From: Lindgomyces ingoldianus
Taxonomy: Eukaryota > Ascomycota > Dothideomycetes > Pleosporales > Lindgomycetaceae
Direction: 5' to 3'
Length of the DNA stretch: 16,927 nucleotides
Assembly: GCF_010093535.1 (NCBI RefSeq)
Contig: NW_022985178.1
Location: 1-16,927 of the forward strand
A program made the position numbers and the translations under genes. Below are positions 1 through 8,609 of the stretch, one piece after another; position 1 is the stretch's first letter, and each line of letters begins with the position of its first letter. The notes under the pieces were generated by a model. The model ran no database searches, was not told the origin of the DNA, and saw nothing but the letters and a program-made list of their open reading frames with translations.

Positions 1-54
1 ATCCAAACCCATCATTCATCTCAGGAAGCCCAGAAACAGTGCTTCAATCTGACA
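1..54 (+). mobile_element. LTR family C, 3' end only (cut by window edge)
   Basis: These bases match the last 54 bases of the complete solo LTR at 3362-3682 with a single C/T difference, including the terminal CTGACA. The unit ends in CA and directly abuts the family-A LTR at 55, which lacks its own terminal ~55 bases. The simplest reading is that a family-C LTR inserted into the E2 3' LTR and its left part lies outside the window. The expected target duplication would start with CATAT (55-59); its partner cannot be seen. Confidence 0.85.
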
Positions 55-289
55 CATATAGAAGTGCGTGGGGACTTAGAGACCTAGGAATACTAATAAC
101 ACCTATAGGCCTTGTACGTAGGATATTAGAAAACTACTAAGCTAGCTACAGGGGCAAGGTGTGACTAAATACATAAGGGAATAGAGGTAACTACAGGGGA
201 CTAGGTTAAGTTATGGTTAGGGCTAATATAGAGACCCTTTAGATAGGATCTAAGCAACCTAAGATAGAATAATTTATAGAATTATTACA
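55..289 (-). repeat. E2 3' LTR (family A), truncated at its end
   Basis: The sequence aligns along its length with the minus-strand LTR at 8610-8899 and, reversed, with the LTRs at 6621, 7702 and 11337. On the minus strand it begins TGTAATAATTC at 289. About 55 bases of its distal end are missing because the family-C LTR at 1-54 sits in it. It carries scattered C/T and G/A differences from the 5' LTR of the same element. Confidence 0.92.
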
Positions 290-305
290 CTACTCCCCCC
301 TCTAT
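290..305 (-). other. Polypurine tract of E2
   Basis: On the minus strand this reads AGAGGGGGGAGTAG immediately before the LTR start, the standard position for the plus-strand DNA primer of reverse transcription. The same tract precedes the 3' LTRs at 7702 and 11337. Confidence 0.85.
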
Positions 306-960
306 AAGCTAATAGTCTTTATCTATAATATGTAGAATATATTTAAAACTGCTTTAAAACTAATTTAGATAAAATATAATAAGTATAACTATCTTAACTA
401 AAATTTCCTATTACTAAAAAATAGACTAAAAACCTAATACTAATATAATACTTTTATTATAATATTTTTGTTTAGTAGTAACTAGTAGTGTAGTTATTAT
501 TAATATAGCAAATTTATTATTTATAGTAATAAGTGTTTGCTTGCCTTACTTATATAGTCTAGTTAATGTTTTTAGTTTTTTTTTTAGCTATTATCTAAAT
601 CTCTACTTTATAAGTATTATTATGCACCTAACATTTTATAGCTTAGTCTACTAACTAATTATAGCATTAAAGAAAATTACTATGCTGCTCTGCCCCCCTT
701 CTAGAGCCTCTTTAGAGGTGTTTTAAGTTATCTGCTTTTAGGCTGCCTACGCCTTAGCCTACAGCTTTTAGGTTAAGTTTTCTTATTAGTCCTTTAAATT
801 AAAGAAATGTAAATATTATACTTTACATAATAAAAAATATAATCTTATATAAATATAGTTTAATACTACTAAGTTATAAGTTACTAATGCGCGCGTAGGT
901 TTTTTTATATTATAAGGAGAAGTTTTTAGTCTTATAAGGCTATTTTAAGCTGTAGGCAGC
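306..960 (-). other. E2 3' untranslated tail, no coding signal
   Basis: This is a very AT-rich stretch between the antisense charged tract and the polypurine tract. It is homologous, inverted, to about 10680-11320 of E1. I see no frame with recognisable protein similarity. A short perfect palindrome, CCTCTTTAGAGG, lies near 707-718. Confidence 0.6.
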
Positions 961-1345
961 AGCCTAAAATGTAAAAAGTAAAAAAAATAAGAAAGGAGCT
1001 TTTAAAGCTATTTTAGAGTTTACTTAGAACCTAGCGCAGGTAGCGCAGGTTATAAAGAGCTAAAAGGCTAGGCTTTTTATAGCTAGTGTTTAGGTAGCCT
1101 TGTTCTACTAGAATACTAAGCTGCTCTAATAAGTTTTAGCCTTAAAAGCTTTAGTGTCTAACTTTTAAGCAAACATTACAGCGCTTTTAGGCAGCTAAGA
1201 ATAAAGTAAAGGGGGTTTAAAAAAAGTCTAAAAGGGAGAGAAAAGAGAAAAAAGAAAAGAAAAAAGAGTAAAGAAGAAGAAAAAGAAGAGTCTAGAGGTG
1301 TCTAACAGCTTGCTGTTAAACCTCTTAAGCAACATGTCTATAAAG
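961..1345 (+). pseudogene. Antisense charged coding-like tract in E2 tail
   Basis: The plus strand, opposite to E2 polarity, reads as a degraded protein-like segment. An N-terminal half rich in Leu, Ala and Gln is followed at about 1215-1290 by a dense Lys/Glu/Arg run. Most in-frame stops are TAA or TAG after a pyrimidine, as expected from mutated Gln codons, but a few do not fit that origin. The homologous part of E1 (about 10325-10680, other orientation) keeps the same purine-rich run. Antisense frames between integrase and 3' LTR are known in some fungal gypsy elements. I do not recognise this product; a coiled-coil or basic nucleic-acid-binding tail would fit. A purely compositional origin of the purine run remains possible. 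Confidence 0.35.
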
Positions 1346-1477
1346 TTGTAATAATATTATATAAAAATATAATCTAACTTTTTACTTTTATACTTTGTTA
1401 TCTGCTAAGTAATTTATACTTTTTACACTAGCTTTAAAAGCTTTAATCTACTTTTATAAGGCCCTTAAAAGTCCTAA

Positions 1478-1660
1478 CTAATTTAGATGCTTATTATTAA
1501 AGGCTTTTAATTTATAAAAGAAACTTATAAAATTTAAAGCCTTATACTAGACTAAATTAGAGTTGTGTTTTACTTATTTTACCTAGTACTTAAGTGTTTT
1601 CTAGTAAAGCTTACTAGCAAGTATTTTCTCTACTTTCTACTTCTCTACCCTATTAATAGC
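1478..1660 (-). pseudogene. E2 chromodomain remnant
   Basis: The minus strand matches, with stops, the chromodomain seen more clearly in E1 at 9978-10163: a VEE...VKKIL start, a YQVKQVKH-like core and a final helix. It follows the integrase, as in chromoviruses, where it is thought to steer integration to histone-H3K9-methylated chromatin. The aromatic-cage residues cannot be judged because Trp codons (TGG) would have become TAG. Confidence 0.7.
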
Positions 1661-3356
1661 AATTCTAGGGGGTTTTAAAAGTTCTTATCTTAGAAGTAAA
1701 TTCTAAGGATCTTTATAAAGTATGTTTAGTGCAAAGACATTATATATCTTTAACTTTAAAGGTAGCTTTAGGCAGTATAAGTTTCTAACTTATTTAAGTA
1801 CCTTAAAAAGGCTTTTTTATTATTTAGATAGTTTTTAGCTAGGTCTTTAAACAGCTAGGTTTTTAGTGTTTAGGTAGACTATGTTGCTAACCTTCTAGTT
1901 AACTAGCTAGTAGTAGCAGTTAACTACAGTTTACATCTAATCCTAGGCCTTTTTTATAAAGGTCTTAGCTAACTCCTAGGCTGTATGCATGCAGGTTGCT
2001 AATACTAGGGCATCTTTATAATTTAGCTTATCTATGGCTGTAATAGGTTCTGTACAATGTTTCTAGTCCTAGCTTTAACATAGTTTAGAGCTATATAAAA
2101 CTTAATATAAAGACATTCTAATTATTATATAAGGTAAGGTTATCTAAGCTTAATTAATTAAGAGCAGTAAGAAACTCTAGTTATCTTAGTAAAAAGATAT
2201 AAAAAGCCTTAGTTTTTAATTAATATACTTATTTATAATCTCTGTTTAGCTATCTATTTCTTTATAATAGGTAGTAGAGAGCTTAACTTTTACACTTAAA
2301 ATCTAACAGAATTTAGACTAAAAACTAGATACAAACTAAGGTCCTTAATTAGAAATAATAGTTTTAGGTATGTAGCTAAAATAGTACACTTATTAAATAA
2401 ATAAAGTAGCTATTTTCTAGGCGTTAATTATTTTATAGCAGGGGATAAAAATAGCTTATTTTAATAGGTAATTAATTATAACTATAATCTAATTATATCT
2501 AGACTTGTTTTTAAAGAACTCTTTAAAGTTAATGCATAGGTGCTGCATTAGTTAAGCAGGAATTAGCAGGGGGTAGATAAAGCCTAGGGTTTAGGTCTGT
2601 TTTAGATAAGCCTTATAATAAGAGAGGCAATTCTATATATATTATTTGTAAGTAGCCTCTATACCCTTCTAGTAGTACTTTTAGGCTAGTAACTAATAGG
2701 TCTTAGTAGCACTAGGATGTGCTAAAGATACTTAGTTATAGACTTCTTAGATAAGTTAGGTACATAGTAATAAGTCTACTAGCACACACAAGCAGTTAGC
2801 ATAGAGGAGTAGTCTGTTTCTTATTTAATAATAGTAGAGTAGGAGTTCTTGCTTTTACGTAAAAAAGGCTTAATTCTTTTAAAGTAATGCGTTAATTAAT
2901 TCTAGAGAATTTAAAGACATAACCTAGTCTAGTCCTTCTATAATATTTAGTGTAGCTGCTTAAGTTATTGTTTAAGCAATATAGTACTAGGCTAGTTTAG
3001 AGTTAATTTAGGGGTGCAGTTAGTGCAGTCCTAGTAGAACCTTTAACCTATTGTTAGTTTAAGCTGCTTTTAAATTTTTTACATCTTATTTATAACAACT
3101 AAGAATGTCTGCCCTAGTGTTGTTCTTACTAGAGGTGTACTTAATTTAGAAGCAATACTAAGCTAACTTTTTAGCTTAACAGACCTAATAAGTATTTAGC
3201 ACTTTTATTATTATAAAGTACTCTAATAAATAATAATTAGTATATACTAGAGTGCTTATTACTATAGATGTAAGCTTAGCCCTTTATTATTTAAACGCAG
3301 TAACAATTGCAAATAGCTTCTTATTATGTATCTCCTAGTTTAGCTCTAAACTAGAT
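1661..3356 (-). pseudogene. E2 pol: RNase H C-terminal part and integrase
   Basis: Read leftwards from 3356, a Gypsy RNase H sequence resumes after the solo LTR with a QEIHNKKLFAIV-like block (3290-3356) and ends with NNTRADILS at about 3095-3144. Integrase follows: the HP.ATKTY region at 2700-2735, the first catalytic Asp region read as IINYLLK (2459-2490, Asp now Asn), the second as SN-stop-GP-stop-FVS (2325-2355, from an expected SDRGPQF), and the Glu region DSQTEII at 2222-2279, where Glu survives. A GPY/F-type segment leads into the chromodomain. Integrase would insert the cDNA; here stops and Asp-to-Asn changes make it inactive. The stops are TAA/TAG where Gln, Arg or Trp is expected, the RIP outcome. 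Confidence 0.88.
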
Positions 3357-3361
3357 AGGAC
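3357..3361. repeat. Target-site duplication AGGAC (left)
   Basis: AGGAC lies directly before TGTCAG and is repeated perfectly at 3683-3687 directly after CTGACA. A 5-bp duplication is what an LTR-element integrase makes. Confidence 0.93.
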
Positions 3362-3682
3362 TGTCAGATATGCGCACCTACTGTCAAGACAGGAGGAACG
3401 TTTGACGAAAGCTGCTACATAGTACGAGCAATAAGCTCGAACAGTATGTTGCTGCAAATTGCAGCATTTTGCAGCATTTTGCAGCATGTTGCAAGCTGGT
3501 CGCGCATAGGGCTAGTGCGCGAGGGACTCGGATCGGCAGAACAAAAAGCCGAGCAACACGAGTAGAGCAGAAAAAGGATCGATAAATCAATACAATCAAT
3601 ACAATCAATCAATCATCCCATACATCACATCCAAACCCATCATTCATCTCAGGAAGCCTAGAAACAGTGCTTCAATCTGACA
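3362..3682 (+). mobile_element. Solo LTR, family C (321 bp)
   Basis: The unit starts TGTCAG and ends CTGACA, a perfect 6-bp inverted terminal repeat with TG...CA ends, and is flanked by the 5-bp duplication AGGAC. No internal retrotransposon sequence is present, so this is a solo LTR left by recombination between two LTRs. Its last 54 bases recur at 1-54. It sits inside the RNase H region of E2 and resumes the same frame on the other side. It has normal amounts of TGA, TCA and CGA, unlike its surroundings, so it arrived after the main mutation or was too short to be targeted. The strand follows the copy at 1-54; the transcriptional direction is not proven. Two short open frames across it (3384-3612) are not considered genes. 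Confidence 0.93.
3452..3493 (+). repeat. Short tandem repeat, 11-bp unit TTTTGCAGCAT
   Basis: About three and a half units with GCAGCATTTTGCAGCATTTT phasing lie inside the solo LTR; the first and last units vary (AATTGCAGCAT, GTTGCAAGC). A second low-complexity stretch with (AATC)n character follows at about 3585-3615. Confidence 0.8.
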
Positions 3683-3687
3683 AGGAC
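3683..3687. repeat. Target-site duplication AGGAC (right)
   Basis: Perfect copy of 3357-3361. It marks where E2 resumes. Confidence 0.93.
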
Positions 3688-5560
3688 CTTGCTATAGAAT
3701 AATACAGGGCACTAATTTCTATCTGCTTGTTCCTAAGAAAAGACTTCTACTACTACCTTATTAAAAGTGTTAGTTTTAATTTTAGTTTACAACATAAAGT
3801 TAAAATAGCAGAGCGTAGGTATACTTAGTAGCGCAGACTTTAGCTTTTTAAAAGCTATGTTACACTCTAAAGTTTATATAAAAGAGGTAGTAGAGCTCTA
3901 AAGTGTAATAATTAGTTTTGCTATATAAAAAAATTTTAAAACAAATTACTAATAAAATCTAGTAAAGCCTAAGAAGGATTTTACACCTGTTATAGTAGTA
4001 GGCGCCTACTAGTTGCGTAGCACCTCTACTTTCTCTAGGTTAACCTCTAGTCCTTTATTTAAAAGTATATAGCTAAGATACCTTATTTAAGTAATATAAA
4101 ATTTACTTTTCTTAATCTCTACTTATAATCCTGCTTACTAAAGCCTTTCTAAGACTTTTTTAACATAAAGGATATAAGTTGCCTTGTCTTTAAAGTAGAT
4201 AAGGATGTTATTAAGATAGGTAATGTAGAAATTATCTAGATAGTTAATTAATATGTTGTTTATATAGCGCTAGTAAGTTGCTAGACTATTACATAATCTA
4301 AAAAGCAAGACTTTACACTTATAGGTTCTATATTATGTCTAAAAGGTAGTATACTCTTTAGAGCTTAGATTTATTCTAATCTTATTAAAAGCTGCGCAAA
4401 TATTAAACTTAGTAAAAATTACTGCCTTAGTAGGTCTTAACAGGAGTTTGTCTATGCGTAGTATTAGATATACATTCTTGCAGGTAAGAGTGTTAAGTTT
4501 GTAGTAATTAACATAGATATGTAAGTTACTATTTAGTTTCTGTACATAAAAGATAAGAGATGTAAAAGGGCTCTAACTCTGCTTAATAAAGCTATATTTT
4601 AAATTATCTATAATATATTTTTTTATTACCTCTAGCTTCTTAAGGTTCTGTTTGTACAACAGACTGTAACTATTAGGAAGAGGCTTTGTAAGGACAATCT
4701 TATAGTTATATAAACAATGTACTAGTAGCTAGTAAGCTGCTGTGTGGCTAAATACATCTTAGTACTAATAGTATTTAGAAGGTAATAAGAGGTTTACTAA
4801 TACTTTAGTTTTATGTTTAGCATTTAACTATAAGGCTTACTTATCTTTAATTAACTACTTAATTTTATAGATAAAAGTTAAAAAAAACTTGTTCTTTTTT
4901 TATTTATATTAAAATAAAAAGCATTTGCTAAAATTAGGGCAATAGTAGCTAAACAGACCTCCTTTAGACCTGTTCTAGACTTCTTAATAGATAGGCAGAA
5001 GAACAATTTAAGTGTCTTTAGACTGTAGATAATAGGAGATTTATATAATTTTAGTAGCCTTAGTAAACCCTTAATGCAGTAGATTGTTAGGCTGCATAAC
5101 TACTAAAATTAGTCCTTTTTTTATAGTGTGTTATATTATTTAATATCTAGCTCTACTTCTTTATTGCGCGTAGGCTAGGTTAATTGCATAAGTAAAAGCA
5201 GCAAAAGTTTATAAGTAGGCAGATATTTGCTAGGCTATATAATCTAATTCCTCTCTGTATCTAGATAGAGTTTAAAATAATATAACTATTTAATGCTAAT
5301 AATGCAATTTTAGAAGCTAAGGTCTATAATAACAAAAAGGCAGTTTTAGATGCTTCTTTTATTAATTTGCATATACAGGCAGATATACTAGTAGACAGGG
5401 ACTTAAATCTAATCTTAAAAGCCCTTAACTATAACTTTAAATAGTAAGCGTTAGATAGGGACATAAAGGCATTAAAATAATAACTTAGTAGTTAGTAAGT
5501 TAATAAATAGGAAACTATAGGCACTAGTATTAACTAAAAGATTTAAATAAACTTTAATGC
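3688..5560 (-). pseudogene. E2 pol: protease linker, reverse transcriptase, RNase H N-terminal part
   Basis: On the minus strand the segment around 5200-5440 reads like the region after protease in fungal gypsy elements, ending IIQPSKYLPTYKL once stops are read as Gln. I could not place the protease catalytic DSG with confidence. The RT palm follows: YINNILINYLDNFYITYLNN over about 4203-4270, with the active-site YLDDIL now YLNNIL at 4203-4221. The thumb carries a clear VKSFLGFTRFY block at about 3925-4045, and RNase H starts before 3688. The domain order is that of Ty3/gypsy pol. Both active-site Asp residues are Asn (GAY to AAY) and many Gln/Trp codons are stops. The frame continues at 3356 after the solo LTR. 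Confidence 0.88.
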
Positions 5561-5699
5561 TTTTTAAATATAAAATAGTAGAAACTTAGAAGTGTTTTTC
5601 TTTAAATAAGTGCAATAAATTAATATTTAATAAATTATACTTACTTAAGCCTAGAATAAAGAGTTTTTTTAGGTGTTACTATTTTCTATCTAGGAGGCA

Positions 5700-6615
5700 T
5701 TTAAATTAAAATTATTTATGTCTATAAATTCTTCTTTAGAATCTTGCTGCTCCACCTCTATTTCTTGTACCCTAGAGATAGGGCAGTTGCTAGTAAAATG
5801 TCCTAGTTTTCTACAATTATAACAGTTGCTAGAAGTTGTCTGTCTTTCTAGGGCAGGTGTCTAGCTAGATTGTCTATAAGTAATTAAGGTAGACTAGGGT
5901 ACTAACAGAGGTGCAGGTTAGGGTGCACTAGAATAGTATACCGCCTTAGATTTATTACTAGAAACCTTCTAAGACTAATCTATACTAGGTCTAACAGTAA
6001 ACTGTTAGGTAAGATTAACAGTTTACTTTAAAATAGCAGAGGTATTCCTTCTTTCTATGTTGTAGGCTGTTAAGTAGGCTACTATAGTCTTAAAAGAGCC
6101 CTTTTAAGTATGTTTAAAACCTAAGTTTAGTACTTTTAGGCTAGGCAGTATCTTTTTCTATAGGTAGAAAAACTATTTTAACTTTAATACAGACTCTTTA
6201 ACAGCAGCACTAATAAAGTAAGCTTTAAAAGTAAGAAACACTTTTTCTTTGCTTATTCTTAGAGTTTAAAACGCTTATTGCGCCTCTGTTTTTTTATTAC
6301 TAGTAATAAAGTATATTTATAAAAGCTTAATTATTTCTTCTGTGTTTTTAAACTAAAAGTTGTCTAATTTAGCTAGGTATCTAGGCTCTAGGTATTTCTT
6401 TGCAATACTAGTAGTGTGTCTCTATACTAACGCCATGCGTGCATGTTTACTCTAATAGTAATCTAAATTAATGTTAAGTCTGTCTATAATAGAGGCTTGC
6501 TATTATTTAAATATAGGTTCTTTACTATCTGTAAGGTTCTTAATCTTAGGCGTGCGTTTAGTAAGGTAGCTTTAAAGGAGCTTAGGGGTGCCTAAAAGGT
6601 CTCTTGCTATTAGTG
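5700..6615 (-). pseudogene. E2 gag remnant with CCHC zinc knuckle
   Basis: Read leftwards on the minus strand, the frame starts near 6560 with LTKRTPKIKNLTD, fitting the Gypsy capsid opening (usually PKI.D...FTDGK..TF..W), and runs through SKHARMALV (about 6430) into a typical capsid core. At 5783-5827 it reads CYNCRKLGHFTSNC, a perfect CX2CX4HX4C knuckle for RNA binding in nucleocapsid. The rest carries stops at expected Trp/Gln codons. The homologous but shorter gag piece in E3 (7390-7660) is frameshifted by deletions. The first gag codon cannot be fixed. E3 has inserted just upstream of this segment. Confidence 0.88.
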
Positions 6616-6620
6616 TAGCA
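6616..6620. repeat. Target-site duplication TAGCA (left of E3)
   Basis: TAGCA precedes TGTAAC at 6621 and is repeated at 7991-7995 after the 3' LTR. Removing E3 and one copy joins E2 sequence that aligns without a gap to the homologous site inside E3. Confidence 0.95.
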
Positions 6621-6909
6621 TGTAACGATCCTCATGAATCGTTCCATCTCAAGTCGCCCGGAACCTCCGGAAGGCCCTCGTATCGGCCCCGACCTCGACC
6701 TGGCCCCGACCCCTGCTGTTACCCCTATTCCCTCATGTATTTAGTCGCACCTCGCCCCCGTAGCTAGCTTGGTAGTTTTCTGATATCCTACGTACAAGGC
6801 CTATAGGTGTTATTAGTATTCCTAGGTCTCTGAGTCCCCACGCACTCCCATATGCCTCTAAGTGGATTCATACCGCATTTAGACCCATTGTCTTGCCTGC
6901 GCTGTTACA
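6621..6909 (+). repeat. E3 5' LTR (family A, 289 bp)
   Basis: TGTAAC...GTTACA with GC-rich U3-like sequence. By eye it differs from the 3' LTR at 10 positions, all transitions, and has no indels. Confidence 0.96.
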
Positions 6910-7329
6910 TTATATTAGAAAACTTACTTTTGCTAGTAACAGCCTTGTTATAATATTACATTAATTGTCTGTTTAACTACGTCTAAGCCTAAGACGTGTC
7001 TAATTTAGTTTAGGTTGCAATTCTCTACACTGTTACATTAAATCACTTAGTCTATAGACTAGATCCTATCAACCTCTGGTTAACTAAAGCCTTTAGGTTT
7101 GGAACTTCCTATCCCTATGCGATTAGGATTGCCTTTGGAAAAGTCGCGAAGAATGCGCTAAGGTAGAAACTTAGAGACTACTAATAACCCATTAGGATTG
7201 GAGACAACCGCCGATGCCTGACTACTAACCACCCCCTGACCCCAGAGTCAAATACGCTCTAGCCAAGCCATACCCCACCCGATTTGGAGTCGATGCATAG
7301 CAACATGTCCTGATAGACCTCGATCGATC

Positions 7330-7670
7330 ACCGAATCACCCCTGATAATGCCTTGAATCATCTCTGCTACCCCAGTGGCAGGGGACCTTTTAGGCACCCC
7401 CTGACAATACCTAAATGTCACCTTACTAAACGCACGCCTAAGATTGATAACTGTACAGATGGCCAGGAACAAATGGAAAGTCTTGATTAGTGACAGGCGG
7501 GACATCTACGGATCACTATCGGAGCAGGCGCGCACGCATGGCGTTTAGTTTGGAGGACACCGCTGGCAGTGCGAAGGAATACTTGGCAAGGACACCTAGC
7601 CGAATCGGACCAGTTTCGGTTCAAGGATGCAGAGGACATGACAGTGATACTTTAAACTATGACTACTGAT
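7330..7670 (+). pseudogene. E3 gag fragment, frameshifted
   Basis: The segment matches the N-terminal gag coding part of E2 (TPKI...TDG near 7434-7465, then RARMAF near 7530). The two blocks are in different frames because of small deletions between them. An in-frame TAG/TGA pair follows the first block at about 7486. The fragment ends at about 7650, where sequence jumps to the polypurine end. No functional capsid can be made; the piece may matter only as RNA, for packaging. An 85-codon open frame on the opposite strand (7248-7505) is not conserved in E2 and is judged accidental. Confidence 0.7.
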
Positions 7671-7686
7671 AGGGACTATTAGTCTA

Positions 7687-7701
7687 TAGAGGGGGGAGTA
7701 G
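7687..7701 (+). other. Polypurine tract of E3
   Basis: AGAGGGGGGAGTAG lies directly before the 3' LTR at 7702, matching the tracts of E2 (290-305) and E1 (about 11324-11336). Confidence 0.88.
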
Positions 7702-7990
7702 TGTAACAATCCTCATGAATTGTTCCATCTCAAGTCGCCCAGAACCTCCGGAAGGCCCTTGTATCGGCCCCGACCTCGACCTGGCCCCGACCCCTGCTGT
7801 TACCCCTATTCCCTCATGTATTTAGTCGCACCTCGCCCCCGTAGCTAGCTCGGTAGTTTTCTGATATCCTACGTACAAGGCCTATAGGTGTTATTGGTAT
7901 TCCTAGGTCTCTGAGTCCCCACGCACTCCCATATGCCTCTGAGTGGATTCATACCGCATTTGGACCCATTGTCTTGCTTGCGCCGTTACA
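7702..7990 (+). repeat. E3 3' LTR (family A, 289 bp)
   Basis: Same length and ends as the 5' LTR. Differences are CGA/CAA, TCG/TTG, CGG/CAG, TGG/TAG, TGA/TAA and CCG/CTG types, plus one CCT/CTT, split between the two copies. Confidence 0.96.
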
Positions 7991-8609
7991 TAGCAAGGGT
8001 AATTTAAGGCATTATTAAGGGGGATTTAGTAGTTAGTAGGGGTTAATTAAGACTAACAGTTTTTAATCTAGTTAGCTGTTTAATTTGTGCCCTTAACTAA
8101 GTAACTTAGTTCTTAAGGGCTATGCTGCTAGGGTTTAACTCTAAATCTAGTAGGTTTTTAGCTTTAGGTCCTACAAAAGAGGGTTTAGCTATTAAGGTTA
8201 GTAGTAGTTTAGTTTTAGAGGCAGGCATCTTGCCTTAGCTGCAGCTAGAATAGGTTGCAGTCTTTGTAATAGAATCTAATAGTAGTTAAAAGTTAGGCAT
8301 TAGTAGTTGTCTCTAATTCTAATAAGTTATTAGTAGTCTCTAAGTTTCTACCTTAGCGCACTTTTTATAACTTTTCTAAAGGCAATCCTAATTGCAGGGG
8401 ATAGGAAGTTCTAAACCTAAAGGCTTTAGTTAACAAGAGGTCTCTAAGATCTTATCTATACTAACTAAATAATTTAATGTAACAGTGTGTAAAAAATTAC
8501 AACTTAAACTAAATTAAACACTTTTTAGAACTTAGACATAGTTAAACAAATAATTAATGTAATATTATTAATAAGGCTGTTACTAGTAAAAGTAAGTTTT
8601 CTAATATAA
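7991..8609 (-). other. E2 leader and start of gag
   Basis: On the minus strand this follows the E2 5' LTR and aligns with the first part of the E3 interior (6910 to about 7372), but is heavily mutated. The first bases after the LTR (TTATATTAG) are the same in E2 and E3 and do not resemble a TGG-starting primer binding site for a tRNA 3' end. The first five bases (TAGCA) are the right copy of the E3 target duplication. Confidence 0.85.

Larger units (their letters stand above)
6621..7990 (+). mobile_element. E3: non-autonomous family-A LTR retrotransposon, 1370 bp
   Basis: Two 289-bp LTRs (6621-6909 and 7702-7990) begin TGTAAC and end GTTACA, flanked by the duplication TAGCA. The 792-bp interior aligns with E2 (reverse complement of 8609-7991, then 6615 to about 6340) through the leader and the first part of gag. 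It then jumps to the last bases before the polypurine tract. Protease, RT, integrase and chromodomain are all missing, so it must have been moved by enzymes from a full-length relative. It is inserted in opposite orientation in the gag region of E2, its own family. It is far less mutated than E2 or E1, so it is the best guide here to the family's original sequence. Confidence 0.96.

Noticed and set aside
1215..1300. Plain purine microsatellite
   Set aside because: The purine run is irregular and has a counterpart in E1, so it is treated as part of a possible antisense coding tract rather than a simple repeat, though this is not settled.
306..3356. Host genes or tRNA genes between element ends
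   Set aside because: Every part of the interval aligns, inverted, to E1 or to known gypsy domains; no tRNA-like or host coding segment was seen.
3384..3612. Two overlapping open frames of 65-74 codons
   Set aside because: They lie wholly inside the solo LTR, show low-complexity Cys/Leu/Ser-rich sequence from the 11-bp repeats, and have no match to any family I recognise. They are open only because this LTR is GC-richer than its surroundings.
5300..5460. Protease active site of family A
   Set aside because: A DSG-type motif would be expected between gag and RT, but mutation makes several frames equally poor and I could not place it.
7248..7505. 85-codon open frame antisense to the E3 gag fragment
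   Set aside because: The homologous region in E2 does not keep it, and the opposite strand carries the recognisable gag blocks. It is judged a shadow of gag.
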